A stretch of DNA of 64,000 nt from Alteromonas sp. KC3 (GCF_016756315.1 NZ_AP024235.1:3658001-3722000); one strand, 5' to 3'. Counted from the first letter of the stretch, positions 9,836-18,668 are shown. Notes: generated by a model not told the origin, from the letters alone. Program-made: numbers and translations.

Positions 9836-10621
9836 ATGAGCTACCTACACTACCACGTCGAAAATGGCATTGCCCATGTTGAGCTAAATCGCCCTGACAA
9901 ACACAATGCCTTAAACGAAGGCATGTTTACCGCCATTGCAGATTGCATCAGCCGCATTAAAAAAGACAAGGCCGTGCGTGTAGTTATTGTGTCAGGCAAC
10001 GGAGCCAGCTTTTGTAGCGGCTTAGATGTTAAATCGGTTATGGGGAACCCAAAAAGCGCGCTCAAGCTGATGTGGAAGTGGCTTCCTGGCAGCCCTAATT
10101 TGGCCCAGCAAGTCAGTGTTGGCTGGCGACGCTTACCGGTTCCCGTCATTATGGCAATACACGGAAAGTGTTGGGGTGGCGGTATGCAAATAGCGTTAGG
10201 CGGTGACTATAGAATTGCCACACCAGACAGTTCGTTGTCGGTGCTAGAAGCCAAATGGGGGCTGATACCCGACATGGGCGGCACACTGGGCATGAGAGAG
10301 TGTATGGGTATTGACCACGCTAAACGTGTTGCCATTACCGCCGAAGAACTTACGCCAGAAGAAGCGCTGTCTATAGGGCTTATATCGAAAATTTCAGACT
10401 CACCCAAAGAGGAAGCGCAAAAGTTAGCGCTTCAACTTATGGCGCGCTCACCTGATGTTAATAAGCGGGTCAAACGGATGTATCAGCAAGTATGGGGAAC
10501 CAATGAGCGACAAATTCTGGCAAAAGAAACCATAAATCAAATCAAAATTTTTATGGGCAAAAACCAAAAGATTGCCGTTAAGCGCTCGTTGGGTAATAGC
10601 GAAATAAACTACAAGCTCTAG
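9836..10621 (+). CDS. Crotonase (enoyl-CoA hydratase/isomerase) superfamily protein
   Basis: A protein of 261 residues with the crotonase fold: an oxyanion-hole segment ASFCSGLDVKSVMG, then GKCWGGGMQIALGGDYRIA and VLEAKWGLIPDMGGT. In rat enoyl-CoA hydratase the catalytic acids are Glu144 (in GGCE) and Glu164 (in QPEI). Here the first position aligns to Gln (GGGMQ) and the second to Glu (VLEAK). An Asp also sits at the place used by dienoyl-CoA isomerases (PDMGG). A plain hydratase is therefore doubtful and an isomerase-like reaction more likely. The last four bases overlap the stop of the convergent Kelch gene. Confidence 0.82.
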   Translation: MSYLHYHVENGIAHVELNRPDKHNALNEGMFTAIADCISRIKKDKAVRVVIVSGNGASFCSGLDVKSVMGNPKSALKLMWKWLPGSPNLAQQVSVGWRRLPVPVIMAIHGKCWGGGMQIALGGDYRIATPDSSLSVLEAKWGLIPDMGGTLGMRECMGIDHAKRVAITAEELTPEEALSIGLISKISDSPKEEAQKLALQLMARSPDVNKRVKRMYQQVWGTNERQILAKETINQIKIFMGKNQKIAVKRSLGNSEINYKL

Positions 10622-11688
10622 TTAGGTTGAAACACTGTCATTAGGGCGCTTGTTTGGTTACCACCTGCTTGAAGCGCACCACCAATAACGTAAATACGTT
10701 TGTCCACGTTTAACGCTCCTAACCCATGTCTTGGGTTGGGCATTTCGCTAATCGCTTGCCACTTATCTTTAGCTATATCGTATTCCCACACCGTTGAATA
10801 CACGCCACCGCCATTATTAAAATATTCACCACCAAATACATAAATCCGCCTGTTCAACGAGGCACATGCCAACCCGCCTTGGGCATCTGGCAGTGGAGAA
10901 AGGGATTCCCATTTTTGCGTAGTAAAACTGTACACTTCGTGCGTGTTCAAGTTACCGCCTGCTACGGTTCTGCCGCCAATAGTGTGAAGCGAGTTGTTAA
11001 CAACAACACTGCATGCGCTGTTTCGGGCGGTCGGTATGGCGGGTGCTTGAGTAAAAGAAAGGGTTTGTGGGTCAAACACATAGTGCGTATTTACGTCGCT
11101 TTGATCATTCCACTGACTATTATTAGCCGCTGTAGAGGGAGCTCTACCACTGACCAGATGTACTTTATTGTTGTGCACCGCTGATAGTGTTTCAGCTAGA
11201 GGCGCGGGTAGCTTGGCCACTTTATTCCATGTTGCACCTGTGTTGCTTTTTGTGTCATCTTTTCTAATGAGTTCAAGCACATCAACGCTGTTATGCCACA
11301 TGCCATTGCTACCTTGAACAAAACCACCAAATGCAAATAGCCGATCACCTACCACGACTAACATAGGATGATGACGTGGTTCAGGTAACGCAGGCCATTC
11401 AACCCATCGAGAGTTTTCGATATTAAATGCAATAACCCGTTTGGACACACCAATTTTGTTTGCGTCTACATCTGGCGATAGCCCTCCGGCCACAACAATA
11501 TGGTTTTCAAAAACGGTTGGATAAATCTCTTGCACTCTGTAGGGTAATGACGGTGCATCCTTCCACATGTTAAGCCCGCTCACTTCATCGACAGTATTAG
11601 ATAGAGCCACCTGCGAGGTAAACATGAAGGTGATTAGTGTCAGTAGCACACCCCATTGTACTGAGCGATTTCTGACCTTTTTTTGCAT
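10618..11688 (-). CDS. Exported Kelch-repeat beta-propeller protein
   Basis: A protein of 356 residues with an N-terminal signal peptide (hydrophobic run from about residue 13 to 30). It has repeated Kelch blades, each a strand ending near GG: HIVVAGG, RLFAFGGFV, KVHLVSG, SLHTIGGRT, RIYVFGGEY and RIYVIGGAL. Six blades are visible, as in periplasmic N-acetylneuraminate epimerase (NanM), and the length is similar. Sialic acid genes are not seen nearby. It lies 87 bp downstream of the flippase on the same strand, so it could be the last gene of the polysaccharide arm. A sugar-related role is inference. Confidence 0.75.
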   Translation of the reverse strand: MQKKVRNRSVQWGVLLTLITFMFTSQVALSNTVDEVSGLNMWKDAPSLPYRVQEIYPTVFENHIVVAGGLSPDVDANKIGVSKRVIAFNIENSRWVEWPALPEPRHHPMLVVVGDRLFAFGGFVQGSNGMWHNSVDVLELIRKDDTKSNTGATWNKVAKLPAPLAETLSAVHNNKVHLVSGRAPSTAANNSQWNDQSDVNTHYVFDPQTLSFTQAPAIPTARNSACSVVVNNSLHTIGGRTVAGGNLNTHEVYSFTTQKWESLSPLPDAQGGLACASLNRRIYVFGGEYFNNGGGVYSTVWEYDIAKDKWQAISEMPNPRHGLGALNVDKRIYVIGGALQAGGNQTSALMTVFQPN

Positions 11689-11775
11689 TGCGTTTTCGTT
11701 GAATAATCTAATGCGATATTGCTACGCTAGCAGGGGTGGGTTTACTTAGCAATGATATCGATTGAATATGCGTTG

Positions 11776-13101
11776 TTAAGCGGTGCGCCAAAAACACAAC
11801 GTATTAAAACCAAGATGTTTCTTCACCTGATATACCCCTAGTAAATTCTGTGAAGCTACTCCGCAGGCATACGCTATTGCGGCTCCAATGACGCCATATG
11901 ATGGTATTAACGCTAACCCCAGCGCCACTGTTAGCGCGCCACTTACTAGCACATTATCGCGCACTTTTTTCTCAAGCCCAGTCATGCTTAGCAAATAACC
12001 CACGGAACCTGTGGCGATATTCACAAATTGCCCTGCCGCCAAGATCATTAACGCATAAGAAGCAGCCCTAAATTCCTCACCGAATATACTCATCAGCCAT
12101 TCAGGGAATAAGAAAATAAACAAGGTAGTGGGGATCGCAACAAGTAACATCATGCGTACTGACATAATGGCCATGCGCCTAACCCCGTCCATATCATGTG
12201 CTGCGTGCATGGCGGCAAACTTTGGTGCTGCAATTGTGTTAACAGCAAATAAAATAAAGCTGGTCAGCATAGCTGTGCGCTGTGCAGTGGCGAAAAATGC
12301 CACACCCTGTGCATCTTCCCATACCCCTAACATAAGTTGGGAAGACCATTGGATCACTTGATGCACAATGGCCACAGTCCACAGCGGCATACATGTGCTG
12401 CGCAGCACTGCTGATGGAAACGCTGTTTTGTTCATCGGCTTGGGAGCCGAATAAGCCCAAAAACACACGCCGATAATAAATGTTGATGCGCTCGCAATAA
12501 CGAAATAGTTGCCAATATCCAGAGCACTATTAACTGGCACAATCACTAATAAAACCAGAATCACACTGGGTAACAATACACTTGAAACCAGCATCGATTG
12601 AGAGATTTTCTTCAGTCCTTGTAGGGCTTGAGCATGGATGATGTAAATGGCAATAATGGGGGCGGCTAACAGCATGGTTTTGAAAACAGCCGTAAAACCA
12701 GGTAACTGAAATACCGCATTATTAAGCCAAGGCGCAGCAAAATAAAAAATCAAAGAGCACGATGTTGATGCTATCAATGTCCAAATCACTGCTTTTATAT
12801 AGACACTGTGAACCTGACTTTCTTTATCTGAACTGTCTGTGCCCCCTTCTTTCGCTATAAATCGCACGACCGCCTGATCTAACCCAATGCGACCAACTGT
12901 GGCAATGATAGTTATGAGTGTGAAAGAGAGAAAGAACAAACCAGCTTGAGTAGCGCCAACGGTGCGAGTAACCACAACGTTCATTGCGAACAAACTTAAC
13001 GCCGCAAGTACCTTGACCGTAAGCCCTACTGCGCTACCAAGAAGCATTTCTCTCATATGGGGGTCGGCAAGATAAAGACGCCACTTTGGCACTTTTTCCA
13101 T
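11776..13101 (-). CDS. Wzx-type polysaccharide flippase (MOP superfamily)
   Basis: A polytopic membrane protein of 441 residues with about 12-14 hydrophobic helices, resembling the polysaccharide transport/Wzx branch of the MOP exporters. N-terminal signature-like segments are FAMNVVVTRTVGATQAGLFFL and VGRIGLDQAVVRF. It would move lipid-linked repeat units across the inner membrane for polymerisation. The ATG at 13101 has AAGGA eight bases upstream. It follows pssE by 16 bp and is the last clear biosynthetic gene in the minus-strand arm. Confidence 0.8.
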   Translation of the reverse strand: MEKVPKWRLYLADPHMREMLLGSAVGLTVKVLAALSLFAMNVVVTRTVGATQAGLFFLSFTLITIIATVGRIGLDQAVVRFIAKEGGTDSSDKESQVHSVYIKAVIWTLIASTSCSLIFYFAAPWLNNAVFQLPGFTAVFKTMLLAAPIIAIYIIHAQALQGLKKISQSMLVSSVLLPSVILVLLVIVPVNSALDIGNYFVIASASTFIIGVCFWAYSAPKPMNKTAFPSAVLRSTCMPLWTVAIVHQVIQWSSQLMLGVWEDAQGVAFFATAQRTAMLTSFILFAVNTIAAPKFAAMHAAHDMDGVRRMAIMSVRMMLLVAIPTTLFIFLFPEWLMSIFGEEFRAASYALMILAAGQFVNIATGSVGYLLSMTGLEKKVRDNVLVSGALTVALGLALIPSYGVIGAAIAYACGVASQNLLGVYQVKKHLGFNTLCFWRTA

Positions 13102-13117
13102 AAAGTGAGTCCTTTTC

Positions 13118-13597
13118 TTAGCTATCAGAAAGAATAAAACTCTCTATGCTATCCATTAAATCAGTATTGGCAAACTGGCCTAACGACCCAGCTTTAAGCG
13201 ATGAGACCTCATCGAGGGTTTTATAAAGTTGCTCTACGTCATACGTGACATAGCAACCGTCAAGCTTTTCAAAATTTCTACATGTAGCCAATTGGTGCTC
13301 ATTACGGTGTTCACCTAACGCTGCCACCCTAGGAAACACGACAACAGGCTTCGACTCAATCAGTGAGGTGATAATAGAGCCCATTGCCGCATGTGCGAGC
13401 ACCACTTCTGCCTTGTCGAATTCTTGCTTGTAGGCTTTTTCATCCAAAAACGCACAGTACTTAATGTGCTTTGGCTGATACTCTCCTTCACCAATTTGAC
13501 CAAATATTTCAACTTCTGGATGGTTTGCTGCCCATGTGTCGACAGCTTCAACAAAACGGTCAAAAGGTAACTGTGTACCTACAGTCAAAAATATCAT
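13118..13597 (-). CDS. pssE: PssE/Cps14G-like glycosyltransferase subunit (Alg13-like, GT28 C-terminal fold)
   Basis: The start is set at the ATG at 13597, which overlaps the stop of pssD as ATGA and begins the family motif MIFLTVGTQLPFDRF. The product is 159 residues. It has the nucleotide-sugar-binding half of a split GT-B enzyme, with VVLAHAAMGSIITSLIESKPVVVFPR, the usual helix and loop that contact UDP-sugar (seen in parts as AHAAMGSI and KPVVVFPR). In streptococcal capsule and rhizobial systems the pair PssD/PssE adds the second sugar of the repeat unit. The longer upstream frame is not used because it would overlap pssD by 66 bases without a ribosome site. Confidence 0.82.
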   Translation of the reverse strand: MIFLTVGTQLPFDRFVEAVDTWAANHPEVEIFGQIGEGEYQPKHIKYCAFLDEKAYKQEFDKAEVVLAHAAMGSIITSLIESKPVVVFPRVAALGEHRNEHQLATCRNFEKLDGCYVTYDVEQLYKTLDEVSSLKAGSLGQFANTDLMDSIESFILSDS

Positions 13598-14037
13598 AAA
13601 ACTCTCCCTTGATATTGAGGGCCAGAAGGCTGGACTAAGTTTGGCCACTGCGTTAGCCAAAGATCAGCAAATGCACCTACTTTCTTGCCCGACAATGACA
13701 GCTCTTCGGCGTTAGCTATACTGTCTATCCAAATTGTTTTAGCGCCAAAAAACTTACCGAGCATTACAGCAAAAAAGCCAGGTGCAGCACCACTTGAAAT
13801 TACGACATCTGGACGCTTGATAGCCATTATCCATGCCATTTGCACAAACAGCACAAGCAACTTCATTTTCTCATTGCCGTTCGCATCAATAACCTTAAAA
13901 AACTTACTTCCCATACCTTCGCGATAATGGTTGGAAACATAGCTGGTGTCATAGCGGTCAAAAACAGGCTTTAAACGCAACAACTGAATTAAATGACCGC
14001 CTTGAGATGCTACTGCTAAAAGTTTTTTCTGCTTCAT
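13594..14037 (-). CDS. pssD: PssD/Cps14F-like glycosyltransferase subunit (Alg14-like)
   Basis: The start at 14037 is chosen for its GGAG site eight bases upstream and because MKQKKLLAVASQGGHLIQLL is the typical Alg14/PssD beginning. The product is 147 residues. Further on it has DVVISSGAAPGFFAVMLGKFF and KTIWIDSIANAEELSLSGK, the acceptor-binding, membrane-associated half of the split enzyme. The stop overlaps the pssE start by four bases, so the subunits are translationally coupled. It is the first gene after a 194-bp gap holding a -24/-12 promoter and two palindromic sites, which makes it the head of a pssD-pssE-wzx unit. Confidence 0.83.
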   Translation of the reverse strand: MKQKKLLAVASQGGHLIQLLRLKPVFDRYDTSYVSNHYREGMGSKFFKVIDANGNEKMKLLVLFVQMAWIMAIKRPDVVISSGAAPGFFAVMLGKFFGAKTIWIDSIANAEELSLSGKKVGAFADLWLTQWPNLVQPSGPQYQGRVL

Positions 14038-14095
14038 GATGATACTCCAGTATAGAAACGGTCTCGGGACCGAATAGTCACTACACTGTAGTAAG

Positions 14096-14111
14096 AGCAA
14101 AGCTCAGGCCA
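14096..14111 (-). promoter_or_regulatory. Candidate sigma-54 (-24/-12) promoter of pssD
   Basis: On the minus strand the sequence reads TGGCCTGAGCTTTGCT. It has the invariant GG and GC ten bases apart, TGGC at -24 and TTGCT at -12, and differs from TGGCAC-N5-TTGCW only in the fifth and sixth bases. The predicted transcript start falls about 45 bases before the pssD ATG. Two palindromes lie 57-111 bp upstream, where an enhancer-binding protein would sit. Confidence 0.6.
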
Positions 14112-14167
14112 AACTTAAAAAGCAATAAATATCAGTAAGTTACACAAAAAAACATCGTTTTTACTTA

Positions 14168-14182
14168 TTTGCATTTCGCAAA
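14168..14182. promoter_or_regulatory. Palindromic operator-like site TTTGC-N5-GCAAA (copy 1)
   Basis: The sequence TTTGCATTTCGCAAA is a perfect inverted repeat with five-base arms and a five-base spacer, in the gap upstream of pssD. The same pattern occurs at 14208, 18623 and 18669, always in control regions of the polysaccharide locus. Confidence 0.55.
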
Positions 14183-14207
14183 ATGAAAATGCGATTTCAT
14201 AAGGTTT

Positions 14208-14222
14208 TATGCAGAATGCAAA
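14208..14222. promoter_or_regulatory. Palindromic operator-like site, TATGC-N5-GCAAA (copy 2)
   Basis: TATGCAGAATGCAAA differs by one base in the left arm from copy 1. Its centre lies 40 bp from copy 1, close to four helical turns, which suggests binding on nearly the same face of the DNA. Confidence 0.5.
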
Positions 14223-14231
14223 TCACGATAT

Positions 14232-15155
14232 TTATGATAGTACATTTATGGAATATCGCGCTTTGCGACACCATATATGTCGTATAAGCCGTAATAAACT
14301 CTTTGTAGAAGGAACGGGCGGTTTACATTGTTGGGATAACCAGTGTTTCCACTTGGCAGCGACTAACGCGTCTTCAACCACCATTTCTCTGTAGCTTAAC
14401 GCGTTTAAAAGTTGCGGGGTAACGCGATTATTGGAGTGAACAAGCTGTCGAAGTATCGCATAGGCATTCAGCACATCATTAAGAAAGCGAATTCGATTGC
14501 CCCTTGAAATTGACTGGGGTGACTCAGTACGACAATACGTAGGGCAATTGATAAACAAGCTCGTTGGCGCACTCAATACCAGCTGAGCATAGAGTAATAG
14601 GTCTTCGCCACCATTTATGTGCTCATTGAATTCCGCGTTGCTTTGCCTAATAAGTGCCATGCTTATTAAAGGTTTGGTTGAACCCAAGCCGTTAGCAATA
14701 AAAAAGACCCCATCAATGTATTGGTGCGCGTTAAGCGGGCACAAATTTGTATGCTTTGCCGCATAGCAAGCTTTAGTTTTCGGGTTGGCAAGAAAGTAAC
14801 TATCTATCACCACATCGGCATTGTTGTTTAAAGCGGCGTTTAAAAGCGTGGCTAGCCTGTCGCTTGTAAACCAGTCATCAGCATCAAGTACGGTAAAAAA
14901 AGCGCCACTCGCTGTGCGTATCGCTGTATTTCGCGCAGCACTCGGTCCCATATTTTGAGGTGTTTTTAGTACCTTTACTCGAGAGTCATGTTGGGCATAC
15001 GCCATAGCAATAGAGTAAGTATCGTCGGCCGAACAATCGTCCACCACAATAAGCTCTAGATTATAGTGAGTTTGATTGAGCACAGAATCAATTGCTGTAG
15101 CTATCGTTTGCGCGGCGTTATACGCCGCAATAATGACAGTGACGTCTATCTTCAT
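14232..15155 (-). CDS. Family 2 glycosyltransferase
   Basis: A protein of 307 residues with the GT-A fold of family 2. It has VTVIIAAYNAAQTIATAIDS near the N-terminus, ELIVVDDCSADDT, AARNTAI and the metal-binding DxD as TVLDADDWF (about residue 93). It would transfer a nucleotide-activated sugar to the growing repeat unit at the cytoplasmic membrane. The C-terminal 100 residues are helical, without clear membrane spans. It follows the GT4 gene by 17 bp and is the last gene of the sulfotransferase-wzy-GT4-GT2 unit, ending just before the pssD control region. Confidence 0.85.
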   Translation of the reverse strand: MKIDVTVIIAAYNAAQTIATAIDSVLNQTHYNLELIVVDDCSADDTYSIAMAYAQHDSRVKVLKTPQNMGPSAARNTAIRTASGAFFTVLDADDWFTSDRLATLLNAALNNNADVVIDSYFLANPKTKACYAAKHTNLCPLNAHQYIDGVFFIANGLGSTKPLISMALIRQSNAEFNEHINGGEDLLLYAQLVLSAPTSLFINCPTYCRTESPQSISRGNRIRFLNDVLNAYAILRQLVHSNNRVTPQLLNALSYREMVVEDALVAAKWKHWLSQQCKPPVPSTKSLLRLIRHIWCRKARYSINVLS

Positions 15156-15172
15156 CTTGCCCTCACAGCGGT

Positions 15173-16279
15173 TTAGCCCGCAGTAGACAATTCGCCATTA
15201 ATCAGTTTTTCGAGAACATCTCTTATGATTTTTACATTTGATGTCGACGAATAGGCAGAATCGTAGCGTTGCCGTGAGATTTCGGCTGCGCGTGCTATTA
15301 GCGCCTTATCTGTAATATATGTCTCAATTGCTTGCGCTAACGCCTGTTTGTCACCGGGCTCAATAAGTAACCCCGCACTGTCGTCAGGGATTGCCTCAGG
15401 GATGCCGCCTACCGTCGTACTTATCACCGCAAGACCTGCCGACATAGCTTCTAAAATAGCGATAGGAAGCCCTTCGTTATGTGAAGGGAGTAATAGAACA
15501 TCAGCTTCGTTCATTAGCTGGTATTTTTGGTCTCCAGTCACCCAGCCAATCACGTCAAAGTAGTCAGATAACGCCTTTTCCGTTATCAACGCCTTGAGCT
15601 TATCTATTTCTCCGTTACCGCCCACCTTTATCTTAAACCCTCCGACTCCTCGTCGTTTTAGACTTTCTACAGCGTCAACAAGGTCGTATATGCCTTTTCG
15701 CTGACCAATATAGCCTAAGAACAAAAAATTAATTGGCTGAGTAAAGGTAAAGGTTTTCTGTTGGTAGAGAGACTCAAAAATAGGAGACGGGAAGTTGTTT
15801 ATAACGCGAATGTCATCGTTACTTGAAATAGCGCTGACGTATTTTGCCCAATACTCAGAAAGCACAAAAACGCTATCGGCATTATTTAAGACATATCTAA
15901 CAAGGCCCTTGTAGAAACCACCCGCACTATCATAGGTCCGCGCAAACACCGAGCCATGTAGATGGAAAATAACTTTACAGTTAAATAGCTTGCACACAAG
16001 AATAAACAGTGCTTTTCGGTAGATACTGCCTTTATGCGAACCGTGCAGATGACAAATGTCGACTTTGCTTCTAAACAGTAGTCCGAGTAATGACGCTAAC
16101 GCGCTGAAATAAACATAAAAGCGTTTTAGCATACTGCCATCATCATGAGACACAATGACGTAGCGCTCATAATCATCATAGACCCCTGCTTGAATGTGGT
16201 TTTCGATGACAGCATGGATCCCACCACGTGCTTTTGTTCCTATAATCGCAACGCCCTTTCGTTGAATAGTATCGCTCAT
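15173..16279 (-). CDS. Family 4 glycosyltransferase (GT-B, retaining)
   Basis: The ATG at 16279 is chosen because AGGAGAAC precedes it and because the protein then begins with the GT4 N-terminal strand (KGVAIIGTKARGGIHAVIENH). The longer frame reads back into the polymerase gene. The product is 368 residues. The C-terminal domain has INFLFLGYIGQRKGIYDLVDA and the EX7E motif as EGLPIAILEAMSAGLAVISTTVGG (in parts EGLPIAILE and STTVGGIPEAI). It would add a sugar to the repeat unit in the cytoplasm. It sits 23 bp downstream of the polymerase gene. Confidence 0.87.
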   Translation of the reverse strand: MSDTIQRKGVAIIGTKARGGIHAVIENHIQAGVYDDYERYVIVSHDDGSMLKRFYVYFSALASLLGLLFRSKVDICHLHGSHKGSIYRKALFILVCKLFNCKVIFHLHGSVFARTYDSAGGFYKGLVRYVLNNADSVFVLSEYWAKYVSAISSNDDIRVINNFPSPIFESLYQQKTFTFTQPINFLFLGYIGQRKGIYDLVDAVESLKRRGVGGFKIKVGGNGEIDKLKALITEKALSDYFDVIGWVTGDQKYQLMNEADVLLLPSHNEGLPIAILEAMSAGLAVISTTVGGIPEAIPDDSAGLLIEPGDKQALAQAIETYITDKALIARAAEISRQRYDSAYSSTSNVKIIRDVLEKLINGELSTAG

Positions 16280-16302
16280 AGTTGTTCTCCTACAACGTAG
16301 CT

Positions 16303-17568
16303 TCACGTGGTTAAAACAGGTTTTGTTTTCGGCTTTTTCCAACCATTCGGATCGCTTTCCAACAACGTAATGAACCAGCCAAAAATCGTAAGGTGATAAA
16401 GCGACTGCGCATTTGATGACAGCGCACTGGTTAATAATAGTAGAAATAACAATAAACTTGCTTCTGGACGCTTCAGTGCACATACCATGAACGTCATCGA
16501 TAGCAATAGAAGGAAATAGCCAGGAATACCTGTCTCACCAATAACGTGTGGCCAGTAGGTATCATAGAAGTATTGACCTAACTGAACCCACCATAAATCT
16601 TTCATCGCATTGTATTCATAAACGTTTGCCACATCGGCCGCCGAATGGCTACCAATTGTTCCCCACCCGGCTCCCCAAAAATTGCTTTCAAACAGTTCAA
16701 ATACAGCTTCTACCAAAAAGATGACGCGAGGAGACTCGAAGTTTTCAAGCACGTACCAAGCGTTGTCTTTATCCATGCTCAAAAAACTGATAAGCCAGGT
16801 AAAAAACGCAAATACAGCAAGTGCCAAAATAAGGCGGTAATCAAAGTTAAAGGCGCGCTGAACCTTCATAGCCATTAGCGCCATAAACAACAGCATGAGT
16901 TCTAAACGCTGAATGGCAACAAAGACAAAAACAATGCACAGAAAAACGAGAGAATGGCCAAAACGAATATTACCGCGCTGGTATTCCACTTTTATCAGTA
17001 TTGCGGCGATGGTAAAGAACAACGCAGATTGACCCGGGTGCCAAAACCACCCCACAAAGCGCGGCACCAACATCCCGCCTAAATGACCGGGCTCAAAATG
17101 TCCGCCGCTTTTAAATAATGCATCGTATGCGCCTGATGCGCCTGCTTGAAAAAGAATGAGAAATATACACATGACCATTAAGGGCTTAATCACCTTAAGT
17201 GTTCTTTGGGTCCAAATCTCATCAACACGCGCAACAGAAAACAGCATGACCATTGGGAAGAACTTTAGCTCGTGGTAAAGCTGAACCAGAATAATCTTCA
17301 TACCTTTCTGGTTAGCAAGTGAGATAAGCACACCGTAAGTCAGATACCCTAGATAGAGAAATAGTGCCGCCCACCATTGAACATTGAGCCTTGGTCTGAT
17401 GACAGTTATCAAAAGTCCAATTGCTATTATGGGGAAGAGCTTTTCAAACAAGTCAAACGGGCCGTACAAGGCTAAGTTGATTTTTTTCACCATCAAGAAA
17501 AAGATTTCAAGAATGAACATGGTGAACAAAATATGTGGCACGATTGAGACTTGCTTTGTATCTCTCAT
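16303..17568 (-). CDS. Wzy-like O-antigen/exopolysaccharide polymerase, polytopic membrane protein
   Basis: A protein of 421 residues with about 10-11 membrane helices and one long periplasmic loop (about residues 255-335, rich in aromatics). The late motif PHVIGETGIPGYFLLLLSM matches the conserved E-x-G-x-x-G segment of the O-antigen ligase/polymerase family. The role, inferred from context, is polymerisation of flipped repeat units. Its ATG overlaps the stop of the sulfotransferase gene as ATGA (17565-17568), so the two are coupled. The family is very divergent, so ligase and polymerase cannot be told apart by sequence alone. Confidence 0.75.
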   Translation of the reverse strand: MRDTKQVSIVPHILFTMFILEIFFLMVKKINLALYGPFDLFEKLFPIIAIGLLITVIRPRLNVQWWAALFLYLGYLTYGVLISLANQKGMKIILVQLYHELKFFPMVMLFSVARVDEIWTQRTLKVIKPLMVMCIFLILFQAGASGAYDALFKSGGHFEPGHLGGMLVPRFVGWFWHPGQSALFFTIAAILIKVEYQRGNIRFGHSLVFLCIVFVFVAIQRLELMLLFMALMAMKVQRAFNFDYRLILALAVFAFFTWLISFLSMDKDNAWYVLENFESPRVIFLVEAVFELFESNFWGAGWGTIGSHSAADVANVYEYNAMKDLWWVQLGQYFYDTYWPHVIGETGIPGYFLLLLSMTFMVCALKRPEASLLLFLLLLTSALSSNAQSLYHLTIFGWFITLLESDPNGWKKPKTKPVLTT

Positions 17569-18452
17569 AACGAATAAAGCGACTCCAGCAATTGTGCATC
17601 GGGCATATACGGAATAATTTTGTCGCGCTCATCGCTGATGAGCGACGCAAAATAAGTGCGGTCTTCTTCACTCAACACAGGTTTGTCACCGGTATTTCGT
17701 TCCATTAAAGAGCGTTTTAAGGATGTCACAAATTTTTCCGGAAACAGCGCTACAAACGCGCTCTTTGCGAACGATTTGCGCATCAGTACTTTTTGCAATG
17801 TAGGTGAACGAGGAACCCCCGAACGATTCGCAAAGTCTTGTGTCCAGGTAGCTGGTGAGAGTCCAAGGAACTGGGCAACTTCATTCATTACCTGCTTATT
17901 GTTTTTGGCGTAGTCACGGTAGTCGATAACATTTAATCGATCACCAAATAAATTTCGAGCGTATTGCGTTGCCTCAACAAAACGGCTCGACTTAAGGTTA
18001 TGCCATATGGGTAAGTAATTATCTCGTGCACCTGACAGCTCATGCTCGAGAGCGTCTTTGAATGTTCGCGTTTCTCTTGCATCTCTAATCAGGTGCGAAT
18101 AAGCAGAGAATGCCCGCTCAATGGGGCTACGCAACATTAAAATGTATTTTGCATTTGGGTATTGAGCATTAATGCTATCGAGTATTTCGGGCGCCTCAAT
18201 TGACATGGCCGACCCATCAATGGAAAGCTTGCCGGGTTCATAAAGCGCATGATACTTATCTTCTTCAGTAACAAACATTTGGCTTACAGTGTCGTTGTCT
18301 GCAGGCCCATCAAACTGCGTTCCTTTCACTTGCGCAAAATGATAATGAGGCTCTTTGCGTTTAGTGTGCGAAACATCCTCATGCTGCATCAACTGATTGT
18401 ACAGACTGGTTGTAGCGCATTTTGTAAATCCTAGAATAAACACATCAGGCAT
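17565..18452 (-). CDS. PAPS-dependent sulfotransferase
   Basis: The ATG at 18452 has GGAG seven bases upstream, and a GTG two codons earlier is less well placed. The product is 295 residues. It has the 5'-phosphosulfate-binding loop near the N-terminus (FILGFTKCATTSLYNQL) and the 3'-phosphate-binding strand-helix ILMLRSPIERAFSAYSHLIRD. Both are hallmarks of sulfotransferase family members using 3'-phosphoadenylyl sulfate. As first gene of a glycosyltransferase operon it probably sulfates a sugar of the exopolysaccharide, a common trait of marine polymers. The acceptor is not known. It lies downstream of a -24/-12-like promoter at 18519-18534. Confidence 0.85.
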   Translation of the reverse strand: MPDVFILGFTKCATTSLYNQLMQHEDVSHTKRKEPHYHFAQVKGTQFDGPADNDTVSQMFVTEEDKYHALYEPGKLSIDGSAMSIEAPEILDSINAQYPNAKYILMLRSPIERAFSAYSHLIRDARETRTFKDALEHELSGARDNYLPIWHNLKSSRFVEATQYARNLFGDRLNVIDYRDYAKNNKQVMNEVAQFLGLSPATWTQDFANRSGVPRSPTLQKVLMRKSFAKSAFVALFPEKFVTSLKRSLMERNTGDKPVLSEEDRTYFASLISDERDKIIPYMPDAQLLESLYSL

Positions 18453-18518
18453 TGGCACTCTCCTTTCCTTTTAAATACGCTTTGGCTTCGTTTTATGTTG
18501 GCCACTTACATCAACTAT

Positions 18519-18534
18519 AGCTAAATCTATACCA
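18519..18534 (-). promoter_or_regulatory. Candidate sigma-54 promoter of the sulfotransferase operon
   Basis: The minus strand reads TGGTATAGATTTAGCT. It has GG and GC ten bases apart and TGG at -24, but TAGC instead of TTGC at -12. The predicted start lies about 56 bases before the ATG at 18452. The match is weaker than that of pssD, and a GG-N10-GC pattern alone is common by chance. Confidence 0.4.
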
Positions 18535-18622
18535 ACCACTAAAAATTCGTCGCTATCGGTTATTTATAAAAGGATGAGCGAAATTAACGAGATACGGCGA
18601 CACCGCTTATAGCACGAGGCAA

Positions 18623-18637
18623 TTCGCATTTTGCAAA
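18623..18637. promoter_or_regulatory. Palindromic operator-like site, TTCGC-N5-GCAAA (copy 3)
   Basis: TTCGCATTTTGCAAA has one mismatch to a perfect palindrome. It lies about 90 bp upstream of the minus-strand promoter candidate and about 165 bp upstream of the plus-strand candidate. Confidence 0.5.
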
Positions 18638-18668
18638 TACAATTGAGAAAACCGGTGAATAACCGCGA

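Noticed and set aside
10618..11688. N-acetylneuraminate epimerase NanM
   Set aside because: The blade count and length are alike, but Kelch repeats are generic and no sialic acid genes are visible, so only a Kelch protein is called.
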